Shown piece after piece: positions 16,536 to 24,037 of a stretch of 39,272 bases of DNA. Every line of letters begins with the position of its first letter. Positions within the stretch are counted from its first letter, which is position 1. The notes below the pieces were generated by a model that saw only the letters and a list, made by a program, of their open reading frames with translations, was not told the origin of the DNA and did not search any database. This DNA is from DASQEH01 sp038239485 (GTDB taxonomy: Bacteria; Actinomycetota; Actinomycetes; Propionibacteriales; Nocardioidaceae): positions 1 to 39,272 of the forward strand of contig JBBSET010000037.1 in NCBI GenBank assembly GCA_038239485.1. Direction: 5' to 3'. Position numbers and translations under genes: made by a program.

Positions 16536-18088
16536 CGCCCGCGCCGCCCGAGGCAACCGGGCAACCGATCAGCGGGCGTGGGCGTTCATCGGATATGTCG
16601 ATCTCTCCCGTCAGCAGGCGAACCGTTCTGCGGGGAGCCGCGGCCGGAGCCGCCTTCGTCGCCAGCGGCTGCACAGCCAGCCCGTCGACCGGTTCGATCA
16701 TCAGGTCCTCGCCCGACTCCGCGGCGGCCCACGGTCCCAGCGCCGCGGACTGGAAGGCGCTCTCTCGCGCCATCGACGGCGACGTGGTCCGCGGCAAGGA
16801 CCGCGACTTCCAGCAGGCGAGCGAGCTGTTCAGCCCGCGTTTCGATGCAGTCGAACCGCTGGCCGTGGTCGAGGCGACGTCGGCTGGCGACGTGAGCCAG
16901 GCCATCGCCTTCGCACAGCGGTTCGGCATCCGGGTCCGGCCCAAGGCGGGGGGCCACTCGTACGTCGGGGCATCGACGGTCTCCGGCGGCATGGTGATCG
17001 ACGTCGGCCGGATCAAGTCCGTGCACTATCACGCCACCAGCAAGGTGGCGAACGTCGGCGCGGGCGCGGCGCTGTACCACGTCCATGCCGCGCTGGCCGC
17101 TCACGGGCGGACCATCCCGACCGGGACCTGTCCGACGGTCGGCGCGGCCGGCCTCACCCTGGGTGGTGGGATCGGCGTCGCGAGCCGGGCGCACGGGCTG
17201 ACCTGCGACCAGCTCGCCGGGGTCACCATCGTGACCGCCGACGGGCGGACGCGGGTGGCGACCCCCGACCACGAGAGGGCCCTGTTCTGGGCCTGCCAGG
17301 GCGGCGGTGGCGGCAACTTCGGCATCGTCACGTCGATGCGCTTCACCACCCAACGGGCCCGGCGTACCGGGTTCTTCCTGCTGACGTTCCCGTGGTCGCA
17401 CGCGCCCCAGGTGATCCAGGGCTGGGCGAGACGCTCTGTGGTGATGCCGCGCTCGTCGTGGTCGAACCTCCACCTCGAGGCGAGTGGCAGCTCCACGGAC
17501 GTCCGCGTCGTCGGGGCCTGCCGTGCGGGAGACGAGATCGCCGAGGCGGACGCGATGGAGGCCGCCGCCGGAGTGGGCCACACCAGCCGGTCGACATTCG
17601 AGACGAGCTTCCTCGACGGGGTGGTGTTCCTGGGCGGCGGAACGACATCCGCGCGGCAGTCCTTCGTGGCGGCCAGCGACATCATCCCCACGATGAGCCC
17701 GAAACTGGCCCACATCCTCGCCGGCCTGGTCGAGCACCGCGCCGCCACCGGGCTGGCGGCCGCGGTCATCCTCGACCCGCTCACGGGTGCTGTGAGCGAC
17801 ATCAAGCCGCACGCCACCGCCTTCCCGTGGCGGAACCACCTGTGCGACATCCAGTGGTACATCGGTACGACGCCTCATCCGTCCCACGCCGTGGTCAAGG
17901 CGGCATACGCGTGGATCGACCACGCCCACCACGCCGTCGGCGCCCACTCCGCCGGCGGCTACATCAACTACCTGGAGCCCAGGCGCGCCCTGAAGAGCTT
18001 CTACGGGGGGAACTACAAGCGGCTGCGCGCGATCAAGCAGTCCGTCGACCCGACCGGCTTCTTCCGGTCCCCTTTCACGGTGGGCTGA
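16532..18088 (+). CDS. Tat-exported FAD-dependent oxidase lipoprotein (BBE-like, probably bicovalent flavin)
   Basis: 518 residues. A twin-arginine signal (SRRTVLRG, Arg29-Arg30) runs into a lipobox-like VASGC (Cys47), so export folded through Tat and lipid anchoring are likely. The mature part is a VAO/PCMH-type FAD_binding_4 domain followed by a C-terminal BBE segment (YINYLEPR, YGGNYKRLRAIKQSVDPTGFF). His142 in AGGHSYVGAS and Cys200 in TGTCPTVG are the two positions that carry 8-alpha-His and 6-S-Cys flavin links in berberine-bridge-type and gluco-oligosaccharide oxidases. The substrate is unknown (sugar, alcohol or alkaloid-like in relatives). The GTG at 16532 overlaps aroE. An internal ATG at 16595 would give a shorter, more ordinary Tat n-region (RR at residues 8-9) and may be the true start. 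An unexpected passenger in an aro cluster. Confidence 0.88.
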   Translation: MTPAPPEATGQPISGRGRSSDMSISPVSRRTVLRGAAAGAAFVASGCTASPSTGSIIRSSPDSAAAHGPSAADWKALSRAIDGDVVRGKDRDFQQASELFSPRFDAVEPLAVVEATSAGDVSQAIAFAQRFGIRVRPKAGGHSYVGASTVSGGMVIDVGRIKSVHYHATSKVANVGAGAALYHVHAALAAHGRTIPTGTCPTVGAAGLTLGGGIGVASRAHGLTCDQLAGVTIVTADGRTRVATPDHERALFWACQGGGGGNFGIVTSMRFTTQRARRTGFFLLTFPWSHAPQVIQGWARRSVVMPRSSWSNLHLEASGSSTDVRVVGACRAGDEIAEADAMEAAAGVGHTSRSTFETSFLDGVVFLGGGTTSARQSFVAASDIIPTMSPKLAHILAGLVEHRAATGLAAAVILDPLTGAVSDIKPHATAFPWRNHLCDIQWYIGTTPHPSHAVVKAAYAWIDHAHHAVGAHSAGGYINYLEPRRALKSFYGGNYKRLRAIKQSVDPTGFFRSPFTVG

Positions 18089-18142
18089 CGTGTCCACAGT
18101 CCACGTCCGGCCTGGCCGCGTCCACGGCCCGAGGTCGGCTGG

Positions 18143-18180
18143 CTGAAGATCCGGCCCGGCGACACTAAACTGTCGCCCTG
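18143..18180 (+). promoter_or_regulatory. Candidate leaderless promoter of the prepilin peptidase
   Basis: CTGAAG (18143-18148) as -35, a 17-bp spacer, and TAAACT (18166-18171) as -10. The GTG start codon at 18180 begins nine bases after the -10, about where transcription should start. No Shine-Dalgarno is visible. This fits a leaderless mRNA, which is frequent in actinobacteria. The 91-bp gap before it shows nothing else. Confidence 0.5.
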
Positions 18181-18881
18181 TGCAGACAGGATGGGTCGTC
18201 GTTGTCAGCGCCGTGCTGACGGCGGCTCTCTGCACGGTCGGCGTCGGGGTGATCCGCCGGCTGCCTGAGCCGGCACTCGAGTCCGACGCGGCCGACAAGC
18301 GGCTGTATATCGACATCGCGGCGCGGCGCGGGCTGCCGGCGGCGCTCGGTGCGCTCGGTGCCGTCGTAGGCGCGATCGTCGGCTGGCGGGTCGGCTGGGA
18401 CCCGATCCTGGCCTGCTGGGTCTACGTCTCTGCCGTCGGCATCGTGCTTGCCTACGTCGACGCGCAGACCCGGCTGCTCCCGACCCGCGTCATCGCGCCG
18501 TCGTACGGCATCGTGATCGCGCTCATCTGTGTCGCGGGGCTGGTCACCCAGAGCGGCCACCGGCTGCTTGGGGCGGCGCTGGGCTGGCTGGTGATGGGCG
18601 GCTTCTACTTCGTGCTCTGGTTCGTCTACCCCCGGGGCCTCGGCTACGGCGACGTGCGACTGGCCGGGTTGCTGGGGCTGGCGCTCGGGTATGTCGGCTG
18701 GTCGGCCGTCGTGACGGGGATGTACGCGGGGTTCCTGCTGGGCGGCGCAGGTGGCCTGGTGCTGGCCCTGCTGCGCATCGTCAACCGCAAGCAGTTCGCG
18801 TTCGGGCCGTTCATGCTGCTCGGCTCGCTCGTAGGCCTGGGCTGGGGGCACGCGCTTGCCGGCTGGTACACGTCTCGGTGA
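18180..18881 (+). CDS. A24 family prepilin peptidase, short form
   Basis: Polytopic membrane aspartyl protease that would remove the leader of type IV-pilin-like or Flp/Tad prepilins at the cytoplasmic face. 233 residues with about six hydrophobic helices. The two catalytic aspartates are Asp94 in AYVDAQTRLLP and Asp158 in the GYGDVRLAG (GxGD) motif. The N-terminal cysteine-rich methyltransferase domain of PilD is missing, as in TadV/archaeal-type short forms. No pilin or Tad genes are in this window, so its substrates must be elsewhere. A prepilin peptidase next to aroC recurs in actinobacterial genomes, to my recollection. Start GTG 18180, see the promoter entry. Confidence 0.9.
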   Translation: MQTGWVVVVSAVLTAALCTVGVGVIRRLPEPALESDAADKRLYIDIAARRGLPAALGALGAVVGAIVGWRVGWDPILACWVYVSAVGIVLAYVDAQTRLLPTRVIAPSYGIVIALICVAGLVTQSGHRLLGAALGWLVMGGFYFVLWFVYPRGLGYGDVRLAGLLGLALGYVGWSAVVTGMYAGFLLGGAGGLVLALLRIVNRKQFAFGPFMLLGSLVGLGWGHALAGWYTSR

Positions 18882-18935
18882 GATCCCGTCCCCGTGGCAC
18901 ACTCGGCCCCATGGCGAGGTGGGCATCGTGAGCTC

Positions 18936-20114
18936 ATGCTGAGATGGCTGACGGCGGGGGAGTCGCACGGGCCCGCCCTGGTGGCCATCCTCGAAGGGCT
19001 GCCGGCCGGCGTGGCGATCTCGACCCCGGACATCGACGCCGTGCTGGCGCGGCGACGGCTGGGCTACGGCCGCGGCTCCCGGATGTCGTTCGAGCAGGAC
19101 GCCGTCAGCATCCTCGGGGGAGTCCGGCACGGTCACACCATGGGTGGACCCGTCGCGCTCACGATCGGCAACACCGAGTGGCCGAAGTGGGACCAGGTGA
19201 TGTCGCCGGACCGGGTCGACGCGGCCGTACTGGACGGACTCGCCCGGAATGCTCCGCTCACCCGGCCACGGCCCGGCCACGCCGACCTGGTCGGGATGCA
19301 GAAGTACGACTTCGACGAGGCCCGTCCGGTGCTGGAGCGGGCGAGCGCTCGTGAGACAGCCGCCCGCGTGGCGCTGGGCCGGGTGGCGGCCGCCTTCCTG
19401 ATGCAGGCGCTGGAGGTTCGACTGGTCGCCCACGTGGCGTCGATAGGAAAGGCGCAAGCGCCCTCCGGGGTCATCCCGACCCCGGACGACGTCCCCCACC
19501 TGGACGAGGACCCGGTCCGCTGCTTCGACCCCACCGCGAGCGCCGCGATGGTCGCCGAGATCGACCAGGCACACAAGGACGGCGACACGCTCGGCGGAGT
19601 CGTGGAGGTGGTCGCCTACGGGTTGCCGCCCGGCCTCGGTTCCCATGTGCACTGGGACCGGCGGCTCGACTCGCGCCTCGCCGGGGCACTGATGGGCATC
19701 CAGGCGATCAAGGGTGTGGAGGTCGGCGACGGGTTCGAGGTCGCGCGCGGCCCCGGCTCCCTCGCCCATGACGAGATCGAGAACAGTCCGGACGGGATCC
19801 GGCGTACGTCCGGGCACTCGGGCGGCACCGAAGGCGGCATGTCGACAGGCGAGGTACTGCGTGTCCGGGCCGCGATGAAGCCGATCTCCACGGTGCCGCG
19901 GGCGCTGAGGACGGTCGACGTGGCCACCGGCGAAGCTGCGGTGGCCCACCACCAGCGCTCCGACGTCTGTGCCGTACCCGCTGCCGCGGTGGTTGCTGAA
20001 GCCATGGTCGCGTTGGTCCTGGCCGATGCCGCACTGGAGAAGTTCGGCGGCGACTCCGTCTCGGAGACCCGCCGCAACCGTGACAGCTACCTGGCCGCAT
20101 TGAGGTACCGGTGA
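18936..20114 (+). CDS. aroC: Chorismate synthase
   Basis: Makes chorismate from EPSP using reduced FMN as cofactor. 392 residues, the normal length. Signatures are LTAGESHGPAL at the N-terminus, RRLGYGRGSRM, the HGHTMGGPVAL segment, SGHSGGTEGGMSTGE, and the C-terminal RSDVCAVPAAAVVAEAM. The family start MLRWLTAGESHG points to ATG 18936; the upstream in-frame codon at 18894 would add 14 residues without homology-like content. Its TGA overlaps the GTG of aroK (GTGA). Confidence 0.96.
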   Translation: MLRWLTAGESHGPALVAILEGLPAGVAISTPDIDAVLARRRLGYGRGSRMSFEQDAVSILGGVRHGHTMGGPVALTIGNTEWPKWDQVMSPDRVDAAVLDGLARNAPLTRPRPGHADLVGMQKYDFDEARPVLERASARETAARVALGRVAAAFLMQALEVRLVAHVASIGKAQAPSGVIPTPDDVPHLDEDPVRCFDPTASAAMVAEIDQAHKDGDTLGGVVEVVAYGLPPGLGSHVHWDRRLDSRLAGALMGIQAIKGVEVGDGFEVARGPGSLAHDEIENSPDGIRRTSGHSGGTEGGMSTGEVLRVRAAMKPISTVPRALRTVDVATGEAAVAHHQRSDVCAVPAAAVVAEAMVALVLADAALEKFGGDSVSETRRNRDSYLAALRYR

Positions 20115-20719
20115 CCCTTGGTCACCCCGACGATGCGGCGGGAGGTGTCCCGGCCGTCGGGACCGCCCGCACGGACCGGACCCGGCCGCAGGCCGGACCC
20201 GCGCTCGTCATCGTGGGGCCGCCCGGCGCCGGAAAGACCACAGTCGCGAGGCTGCTGGCGGGCCGTTGGCAGGTCGAGGCGCTTGATACCGACGACCTGG
20301 TCGCGGCGGCAGCCGGCAAGCCGATACCGGAGATCTTCGTCGACGACGGCGAGGCGGCATTCAGGCAGTTGGAGGAGGTTGCCGTGGAACAGGCGCTGAC
20401 CGATCATGCCGGCGTGGTGTCACTGGGCGGCGGCGCGGTCACGGTCGCAGCCAACAGGGCCCGGCTGGCCGGCCACCGGGTGGTGTTCCTGGATGTCGGT
20501 CTGGCGGCTGCGGCGGTTCGAGTCGGCCTCGGGACGACCAGGCCGTTGCTGCTGGGCAACGTACGCGGTCAGCTGAAGGCCCTGTTGGACGCCAGGCGCC
20601 CGCTGTACCGCGAGGTCGCGGACCTGGTCGTGGTCACCGACGACCTGACGGCGAACGCCGTGGCCGACGTCATCGCGGACCTCGTCGGCGAGCCTGCCGG
20701 GCGGCAGCCGGATGCCTGA
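20111..20719 (+). CDS. aroK: Shikimate kinase
   Basis: Phosphorylates shikimate at O3 with ATP. 202 residues: a non-conserved 30-residue leader, P-loop GPPGAGKTT, the shikimate-binding DTDDLV, EIFVDDGEAAFRQLE, the LGGGAV Walker-B-like segment, the LID arginine region around TRPLL, and RRPLYREVADLVV. All functional motifs are intact. The leader is longer than in most homologues, so a later start is possible. However, GTG 20111 overlaps the aroC stop, and the leader is rich in Pro/Arg/Gly. It overlaps aroB by eight bases. Confidence 0.94.
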   Translation: MTLGHPDDAAGGVPAVGTARTDRTRPQAGPALVIVGPPGAGKTTVARLLAGRWQVEALDTDDLVAAAAGKPIPEIFVDDGEAAFRQLEEVAVEQALTDHAGVVSLGGGAVTVAANRARLAGHRVVFLDVGLAAAAVRVGLGTTRPLLLGNVRGQLKALLDARRPLYREVADLVVVTDDLTANAVADVIADLVGEPAGRQPDA

Positions 20720-21812
20720 GGTCACGCGGATCCGGGTCGCCACTGACGCCTCGTACGACGTGGTGGTGGGCCGCGGCGTCGGTGCTGAGCTTCCGGGCCT
20801 GCTGGGCGAGGGGGTTCGGCGGGTGGCGCTCATCCACCCTGAGTCGCTGACAGCACTGGCAGTCGGAGTGTCGCGTGACCTCGTCGGCGTCGGCTTCGAG
20901 GTGGAGCAGCTCAAGGTGCCTGAGGCGGAGGAGGCGAAGACCGCCGCCGTCGCAGCGATGTGCTGGAAGGCTCTCGGCCAAGCCGGGTTCACCCGCTCCG
21001 ACGCTGTCGTCGGCCTGGGCGGCGGAGCGACGACTGACCTGGCGGGTTTCGTGGCAGCGACGTTCCTGCGCGGCTTGCGGCTGGTGCAGCTGCCGACGAC
21101 GCTGCTCGGCATGGTCGACGCGGCCGTGGGCGGCAAGACCGGGATCAACACCGAGGAGGGCAAGAACCTCGTCGGCGCGTTCTACGAGCCGGCCGGCGTC
21201 CTCTGCGACCTCGACCGCCTCGACACTCTCGCTCCTCAGGATCTCGTCAGCGGTCTGGCCGAGGTGGTCAAGTGCGGGTTCATCGCCGATGAGGCGATCC
21301 TCGGCCTGGTCGAGGCCGACCCGGCTGCGGCGGTCGACCCGCGCTCGGCCTGCAACCGCGAGCTGGTCGAGCGCGCGATCTCCGTCAAGGCCGTCGTGGT
21401 CTCCAGCGACTTCCGGGAGTCGACGTCGCGGGGGAGCCAGGTCGGCCGTGAGGCGCTCAACTACGGTCATACGATGGGGCATGCCGTCGAGCGCGCCGAG
21501 CATTACGCGTTCCGGCACGGCGATGCGGTGGCCATCGGCATGGTCTACGTCGCGGAGCTGGCCAGGCTCGCGGGCCGGCTCGACGACGCGACCGCTGACC
21601 GTCACCGCGACACGCTCGCCTCACTCGGGCTGCCAACCCGCTACGCCGGCGCACCGTGGCCCGTGCTGCACGATGCGATGAGAGTCGACAAGAAGTCCCG
21701 CGGTGACGTGCTCCGCTTCGTCGTGCTCGCCGGCGTTGGGCACCCCGCGATCCTCGAAGGCCCCGACCTGACCTTGCTGACGGCCGCCTACGACCGCCTC
21801 GCGGCGGGTTAG
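20712..21812 (+). CDS. aroB: 3-Dehydroquinate synthase
   Basis: Zn- and NAD-dependent conversion of DAHP to 3-dehydroquinate. 366 residues: NAD-binding LGGGATTDLAGFVAATFLRG, substrate-binding PTTLLGMVDAAVGGKTGIN, GKNLVGAFYEP, SGLAEVVKCGFI with the Glu metal ligand, and GREALNYGHTMGHAVE with the His ligand. The final metal-site His is in AFRHGDAVAIGM. It starts at ATG 20712 inside aroK. With aroC, aroK and aroQ it covers the pathway steps from DAHP that aroE does not, except EPSP synthase (aroA), which is not in the window. Confidence 0.96.
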   Translation: MPEVTRIRVATDASYDVVVGRGVGAELPGLLGEGVRRVALIHPESLTALAVGVSRDLVGVGFEVEQLKVPEAEEAKTAAVAAMCWKALGQAGFTRSDAVVGLGGGATTDLAGFVAATFLRGLRLVQLPTTLLGMVDAAVGGKTGINTEEGKNLVGAFYEPAGVLCDLDRLDTLAPQDLVSGLAEVVKCGFIADEAILGLVEADPAAAVDPRSACNRELVERAISVKAVVVSSDFRESTSRGSQVGREALNYGHTMGHAVERAEHYAFRHGDAVAIGMVYVAELARLAGRLDDATADRHRDTLASLGLPTRYAGAPWPVLHDAMRVDKKSRGDVLRFVVLAGVGHPAILEGPDLTLLTAAYDRLAAG

Positions 21813-21821
21813 GGTCGAGGC

Positions 21822-22310
21822 GTGCGCGTCCTCATCCTCAACGGCCCGAACCTGGCGCGTCTCGGGTCCCGCGAGCCCGACGTGTACGGCTCGGTGTCCT
21901 ACCACGACCTGGTCGGGAGGTGTGAGCGCTGGGGTGCCGAGCTCGGTGCCGACGTGGAGGTCCGGCAAAGTGACGACGAGGCCGAGCTGATCGGTTGGCT
22001 GCACGAGGCGACGGACGCGGGGACGCCGGTCGTCCTCAACCCGGCCGCGTTCACGCACTACTCGTACGCGCTGCGCGACGCGTGCGCCCAGCTCAGCGCG
22101 CCCCTTGTCGAGGTGCACATCTCGAACCCCGCCGCGCGGGAGACCTTCCGACATACCAGCGTCATCTCAGCCGTCGCCACCGGGACGATCGCGGGCTTCG
22201 GAATCGAGTCGTACCACCTTGCGCTGGCCGCCGTCACCGCCCTGGGTGACGCGCGGCGACCCGGTGGCGGCGAGGCGACACATTCGGGGCAGCCGGGCCG
22301 TCCGGGCTAG
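21822..22310 (+). CDS. aroQ: 3-Dehydroquinate dehydratase, type II
   Basis: Dehydrates 3-dehydroquinate to 3-dehydroshikimate through an enolate intermediate; works as a dodecamer in relatives. 162 residues: NGPNLARLGSREPDVYG holds the lid Arg and the catalytic Tyr. NPAAFTHYSYALRDA corresponds to the usual NPGAYTHTSVALRDA, and VEVHISN has the conserved His. The last 20 residues are a Gly/Arg/Pro tail beyond the fold. GTG 21822 is nine bases after aroB. The stop codon overlaps a -10-like TAGGCT that may serve efp. Confidence 0.93.
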   Translation: MRVLILNGPNLARLGSREPDVYGSVSYHDLVGRCERWGAELGADVEVRQSDDEAELIGWLHEATDAGTPVVLNPAAFTHYSYALRDACAQLSAPLVEVHISNPAARETFRHTSVISAVATGTIAGFGIESYHLALAAVTALGDARRPGGGEATHSGQPGRPG

Positions 22311-22380
22311 GCTGGCCCGACATCCCGCGGTCGAACGGTGGTCACGCATGCCGTCACCGACCAGCGACAGGAAGGTGAAG
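22308..22380 (+). promoter_or_regulatory. Possible efp promoter (-10 only) and RBS
   Basis: TAGGCT (22308-22313) includes the aroQ stop codon and is a plausible -10; no clear -35 is seen. The 78-bp leader ends with AGGAAGGTGAAG (22369-22380). Its GGTGAAG part is eight bases from ATG 22389, which supports MATTNDLK as the start rather than the upstream in-frame GTG at 22338. Confidence 0.35.
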
Positions 22381-22388
22381 CCGGCACC

Positions 22389-22952
22389 ATGGCGACGACC
22401 AACGACCTCAAGAACGGCCTCGTGCTCAACCTCGACGGGCAGCTGTGGTCAGTGATCTGGTTCCAGCACCACAAGCCGGGCAAGGGCGGCGCGGTCGTGC
22501 GCACGAAGCTCAAGAACGTGCTGTCCGGGAAGGTCGTGGACAAGACGTTCAACGCCGACGTCAAGGTCGAGACCGCCAACGTCGACAAGAGGGCGATGAC
22601 CTACCTCTACAACGACGGTGAGTCCTACATCTTCATGGACACCGAGACCTATGAGCAGATGCCGCTGTCGCCAGACACGATCGGCGAGGCGTCCCACTTC
22701 ATCCTGGAGAACCAGGAGGCGACGGTGGCCGTGCACGAGGGGATCCCGCTGTACATCGAGCTCCCGGCGTCGGTCGAGCTGTTGATCGACTACACCGAGC
22801 CGGGGCTGCAGGGGGACCGGTCGACGGGCGGGACCAAGCCCGCCAAGCTCGAGACCGGCTACGAGATCGCCGTGCCGCTGTTCATCGTGTCCGGCGAGAA
22901 GGTCAAGGTCGACACCCGCGACGGCAGCTACCTGGGTCGCGTGTCGACCTGA
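22389..22952 (+). CDS. efp: Translation elongation factor P
   Basis: Relieves ribosome stalling at polyproline stretches by binding between the P and E sites. 187 residues, three beta-barrel domains. Domain I carries the loop HHKPGKGGAVVRTKLKN with Lys32 at its tip. Domains II/III include TYLYNDGESYIFMDTETYEQ and the signature YIELPASVELLIDYTEPG. I recall that actinobacterial EF-P works with an unmodified or differently modified lysine; no lysine-modifying gene is visible here. The start is ATG 22389. The stop overlaps the nusB start by one base (TGATG). Confidence 0.96.
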   Translation: MATTNDLKNGLVLNLDGQLWSVIWFQHHKPGKGGAVVRTKLKNVLSGKVVDKTFNADVKVETANVDKRAMTYLYNDGESYIFMDTETYEQMPLSPDTIGEASHFILENQEATVAVHEGIPLYIELPASVELLIDYTEPGLQGDRSTGGTKPAKLETGYEIAVPLFIVSGEKVKVDTRDGSYLGRVST

Positions 22953-23458
22953 TGGGAGCCCGCTCGAAGGCCCGCAAGCGGGCGCTCGACATCCTTTTCG
23001 AGTCCGAGCTGAGGGGCCTGCCCCCGGGAGCCACCCTGCAGGAGCGCCGCGACGCCCACACCCCGCCGGTCGCCGACTACACCGTCACCTTGGTGGAGGG
23101 GGTGATCGCGTATGCCGCCGACATCGACGCCACGATCTCGGCGCACGCCCACGGCTGGGCGCTGGACCGGATGCCCGCGGTCGACCGCAACATCTTGCGG
23201 CTGGCGGTCTACGAGCTGACGCACCTGCCGTCGGTCCCGCAGCCGGTCGTCCTCAGTGAAGCCGTCACGATGGCGGGCGAGTTGTCCACGGACGACTCCC
23301 CGGCATTCGTCAACGGGGTGCTCGCGGCTATCGCACGTCGCGCCGGCTCCGCGGCTGGAGAGGGTGACGCCTCGGCTGAACACGGGGACGGTGCGGCTGA
23401 AGCACATGACCCGTCAGCTGAAGAAGGTAAGTCCTCGGCTGAGGAAGCAGCGAGCTAG
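22952..23458 (+). CDS. nusB: Transcription antitermination factor NusB with repetitive acidic tail
   Basis: With NusE (S10), NusB binds boxA RNA and supports rRNA antitermination. 168 residues. The helical NusB domain spans about 1-130: GARSKARKRALDILFESELRG at the N-terminus, then RMPAVDRNILRLAVYEL and VVLSEAVTMAGELSTDDSPAFVNGVL. The remaining residues are an acidic Ala/Glu/Ser tail made of five degenerate seven-residue units encoded by 21-bp repeats. This tail is not part of the NusB fold and looks intrinsically disordered. The gene ends in the palindrome CTAG, whose bases also form the stop of bldD on the other strand. Confidence 0.94.
   Translation: MGARSKARKRALDILFESELRGLPPGATLQERRDAHTPPVADYTVTLVEGVIAYAADIDATISAHAHGWALDRMPAVDRNILRLAVYELTHLPSVPQPVVLSEAVTMAGELSTDDSPAFVNGVLAAIARRAGSAAGEGDASAEHGDGAAEAHDPSAEEGKSSAEEAAS
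23348..23452 (+). repeat. Five 21-bp tandem repeats encoding the NusB tail
   Basis: Units start at 23348, 23369, 23390, 23411 and 23432, each 21 bp in phase with the reading frame. The core GCTGA recurs at 23375, 23396, 23417 and 23438, with GCTGG at 23354. The encoded heptads are SAAGEGD, ASAEHGD, GAAEAHD, PSAEEGK and SSAEEAA. The copies have diverged, so this is an old expansion rather than a recent slippage product. Confidence 0.85.
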
Positions 23459-23946
23459 ACGAACGTGTCGCCGGTGCTGGGACGCAGGACGCCCCAGTCG
23501 ATCAACCGGTCGGCGAGCTGGCTCGGCGGCTCGGCGTAGATCACCGCGAGCGTGAGCAGGTCCTCCTGGCGGATCGAGAGCACCTTGCCGTTGTAGTCGC
23601 CGCGCTGCGCCTGGATGGTCGACACGAAGCGTGCCAGCGGAGCGGTGTCGGCGAAGTCGACCCGGTGGAGCTTCTCCAGGTCGAGCACCAGCTTCGGCGG
23701 CGCCTCCCGGGCCGCGCCGAACTGGTTCGCTCCCGGAAGAAGCTCGCTCATCGGGATGCCGTAGAAGTCGGCGAGCTCCGAAAGACGTTGCACAGTCACT
23801 GCTCGGTCGCCGCGCTCGTACGAGCCGACGACGACGGCCTTCCAGCGCCCCTCCGACTTCTCCTCCACGCCTTGGAGCGATAGCCCCTGCTGCTGGCGGA
23901 TCTGTCGAAGGCGTGTACCTAGGGCCTTCGCGTAGTCTTGTGCCAT
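23455..23946 (-). CDS. bldD: BldD-family developmental transcriptional regulator (c-di-GMP-responsive)
   Basis: Orthologue of Streptomyces BldD, the master repressor of development. 163 residues. The N-terminal XRE-type helix-turn-helix (about 8-70) includes LRQIRQQQGLSLQGVEEKS and the hallmark GRWKAVVVGSYERGDRAVTVQRL. A linker follows, then the C-terminal domain with KLVLDLEKLHRVD. The c-di-GMP signature RxD-x8-RxxD is complete: Arg115-Gly-Asp117, eight residues, Arg126-Gln-Glu-Asp129. The family start MAQDYAKALG and a GGGAAGGGA site support ATG at 23946; an in-frame ATG at 24027 would cross the promoter. It is the only minus-strand gene recognised, divergent from pyrR and convergent on nusB. 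Autoregulation is likely from the operator-like sequence over its -10. Confidence 0.95.
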   Translation of the reverse strand: MAQDYAKALGTRLRQIRQQQGLSLQGVEEKSEGRWKAVVVGSYERGDRAVTVQRLSELADFYGIPMSELLPGANQFGAAREAPPKLVLDLEKLHRVDFADTAPLARFVSTIQAQRGDYNGKVLSIRQEDLLTLAVIYAEPPSQLADRLIDWGVLRPSTGDTFV

Positions 23947-23971
23947 TAGTGTCCCTTCCCTTGGCGCTTGA

Positions 23972-24000
23972 ATACTACTCACAGTGAACCCAAAATTCAG
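23972..24000 (-). promoter_or_regulatory. bldD promoter
   Basis: Read on the minus strand: -35 CTGAAT (24000-23995), a 17-bp spacer, and -10 TAGTAT (23977-23972). Transcription would start near 23964, leaving a leader of about 18 bases that contains the GGGAAGGGA ribosome site before ATG 23946. The -35 lies inside the spacer of the opposing pyr promoter. Confidence 0.6.
23975..23987 (-). promoter_or_regulatory. Candidate BldD operator over both promoters
   Basis: Minus-strand TCACTGTGAGTAG matches seven of the nine fixed positions of the Streptomyces BldD consensus TNACNCWGNGTNA (recalled, not computed). It covers most of the bldD -10 and the first bases of the pyr -35, so a bound dimer could block both promoters. 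The 12-mer core ACTGTGAGTAGT recurs with one change at 24083-24094. Confidence 0.45.
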
Positions 24001-24012
24001 ACGATGTAGTAT
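23984..24012 (+). promoter_or_regulatory. pyr operon promoter
   Basis: -35 GTGAAC (23984-23989), a 17-bp spacer, and -10 TAGTAT (24007-24012). The start would be near 24019, giving a leader of about 55 bases that contains the PyrR-type RNA element and the Shine-Dalgarno. The -10 is the inverted copy of the bldD -10: AATACTAC at 23971-23978 and GTAGTATT at 24006-24013. Confidence 0.6.
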
Positions 24013-24037
24013 TTTTGCCCCAGACATCCTTTAACTA

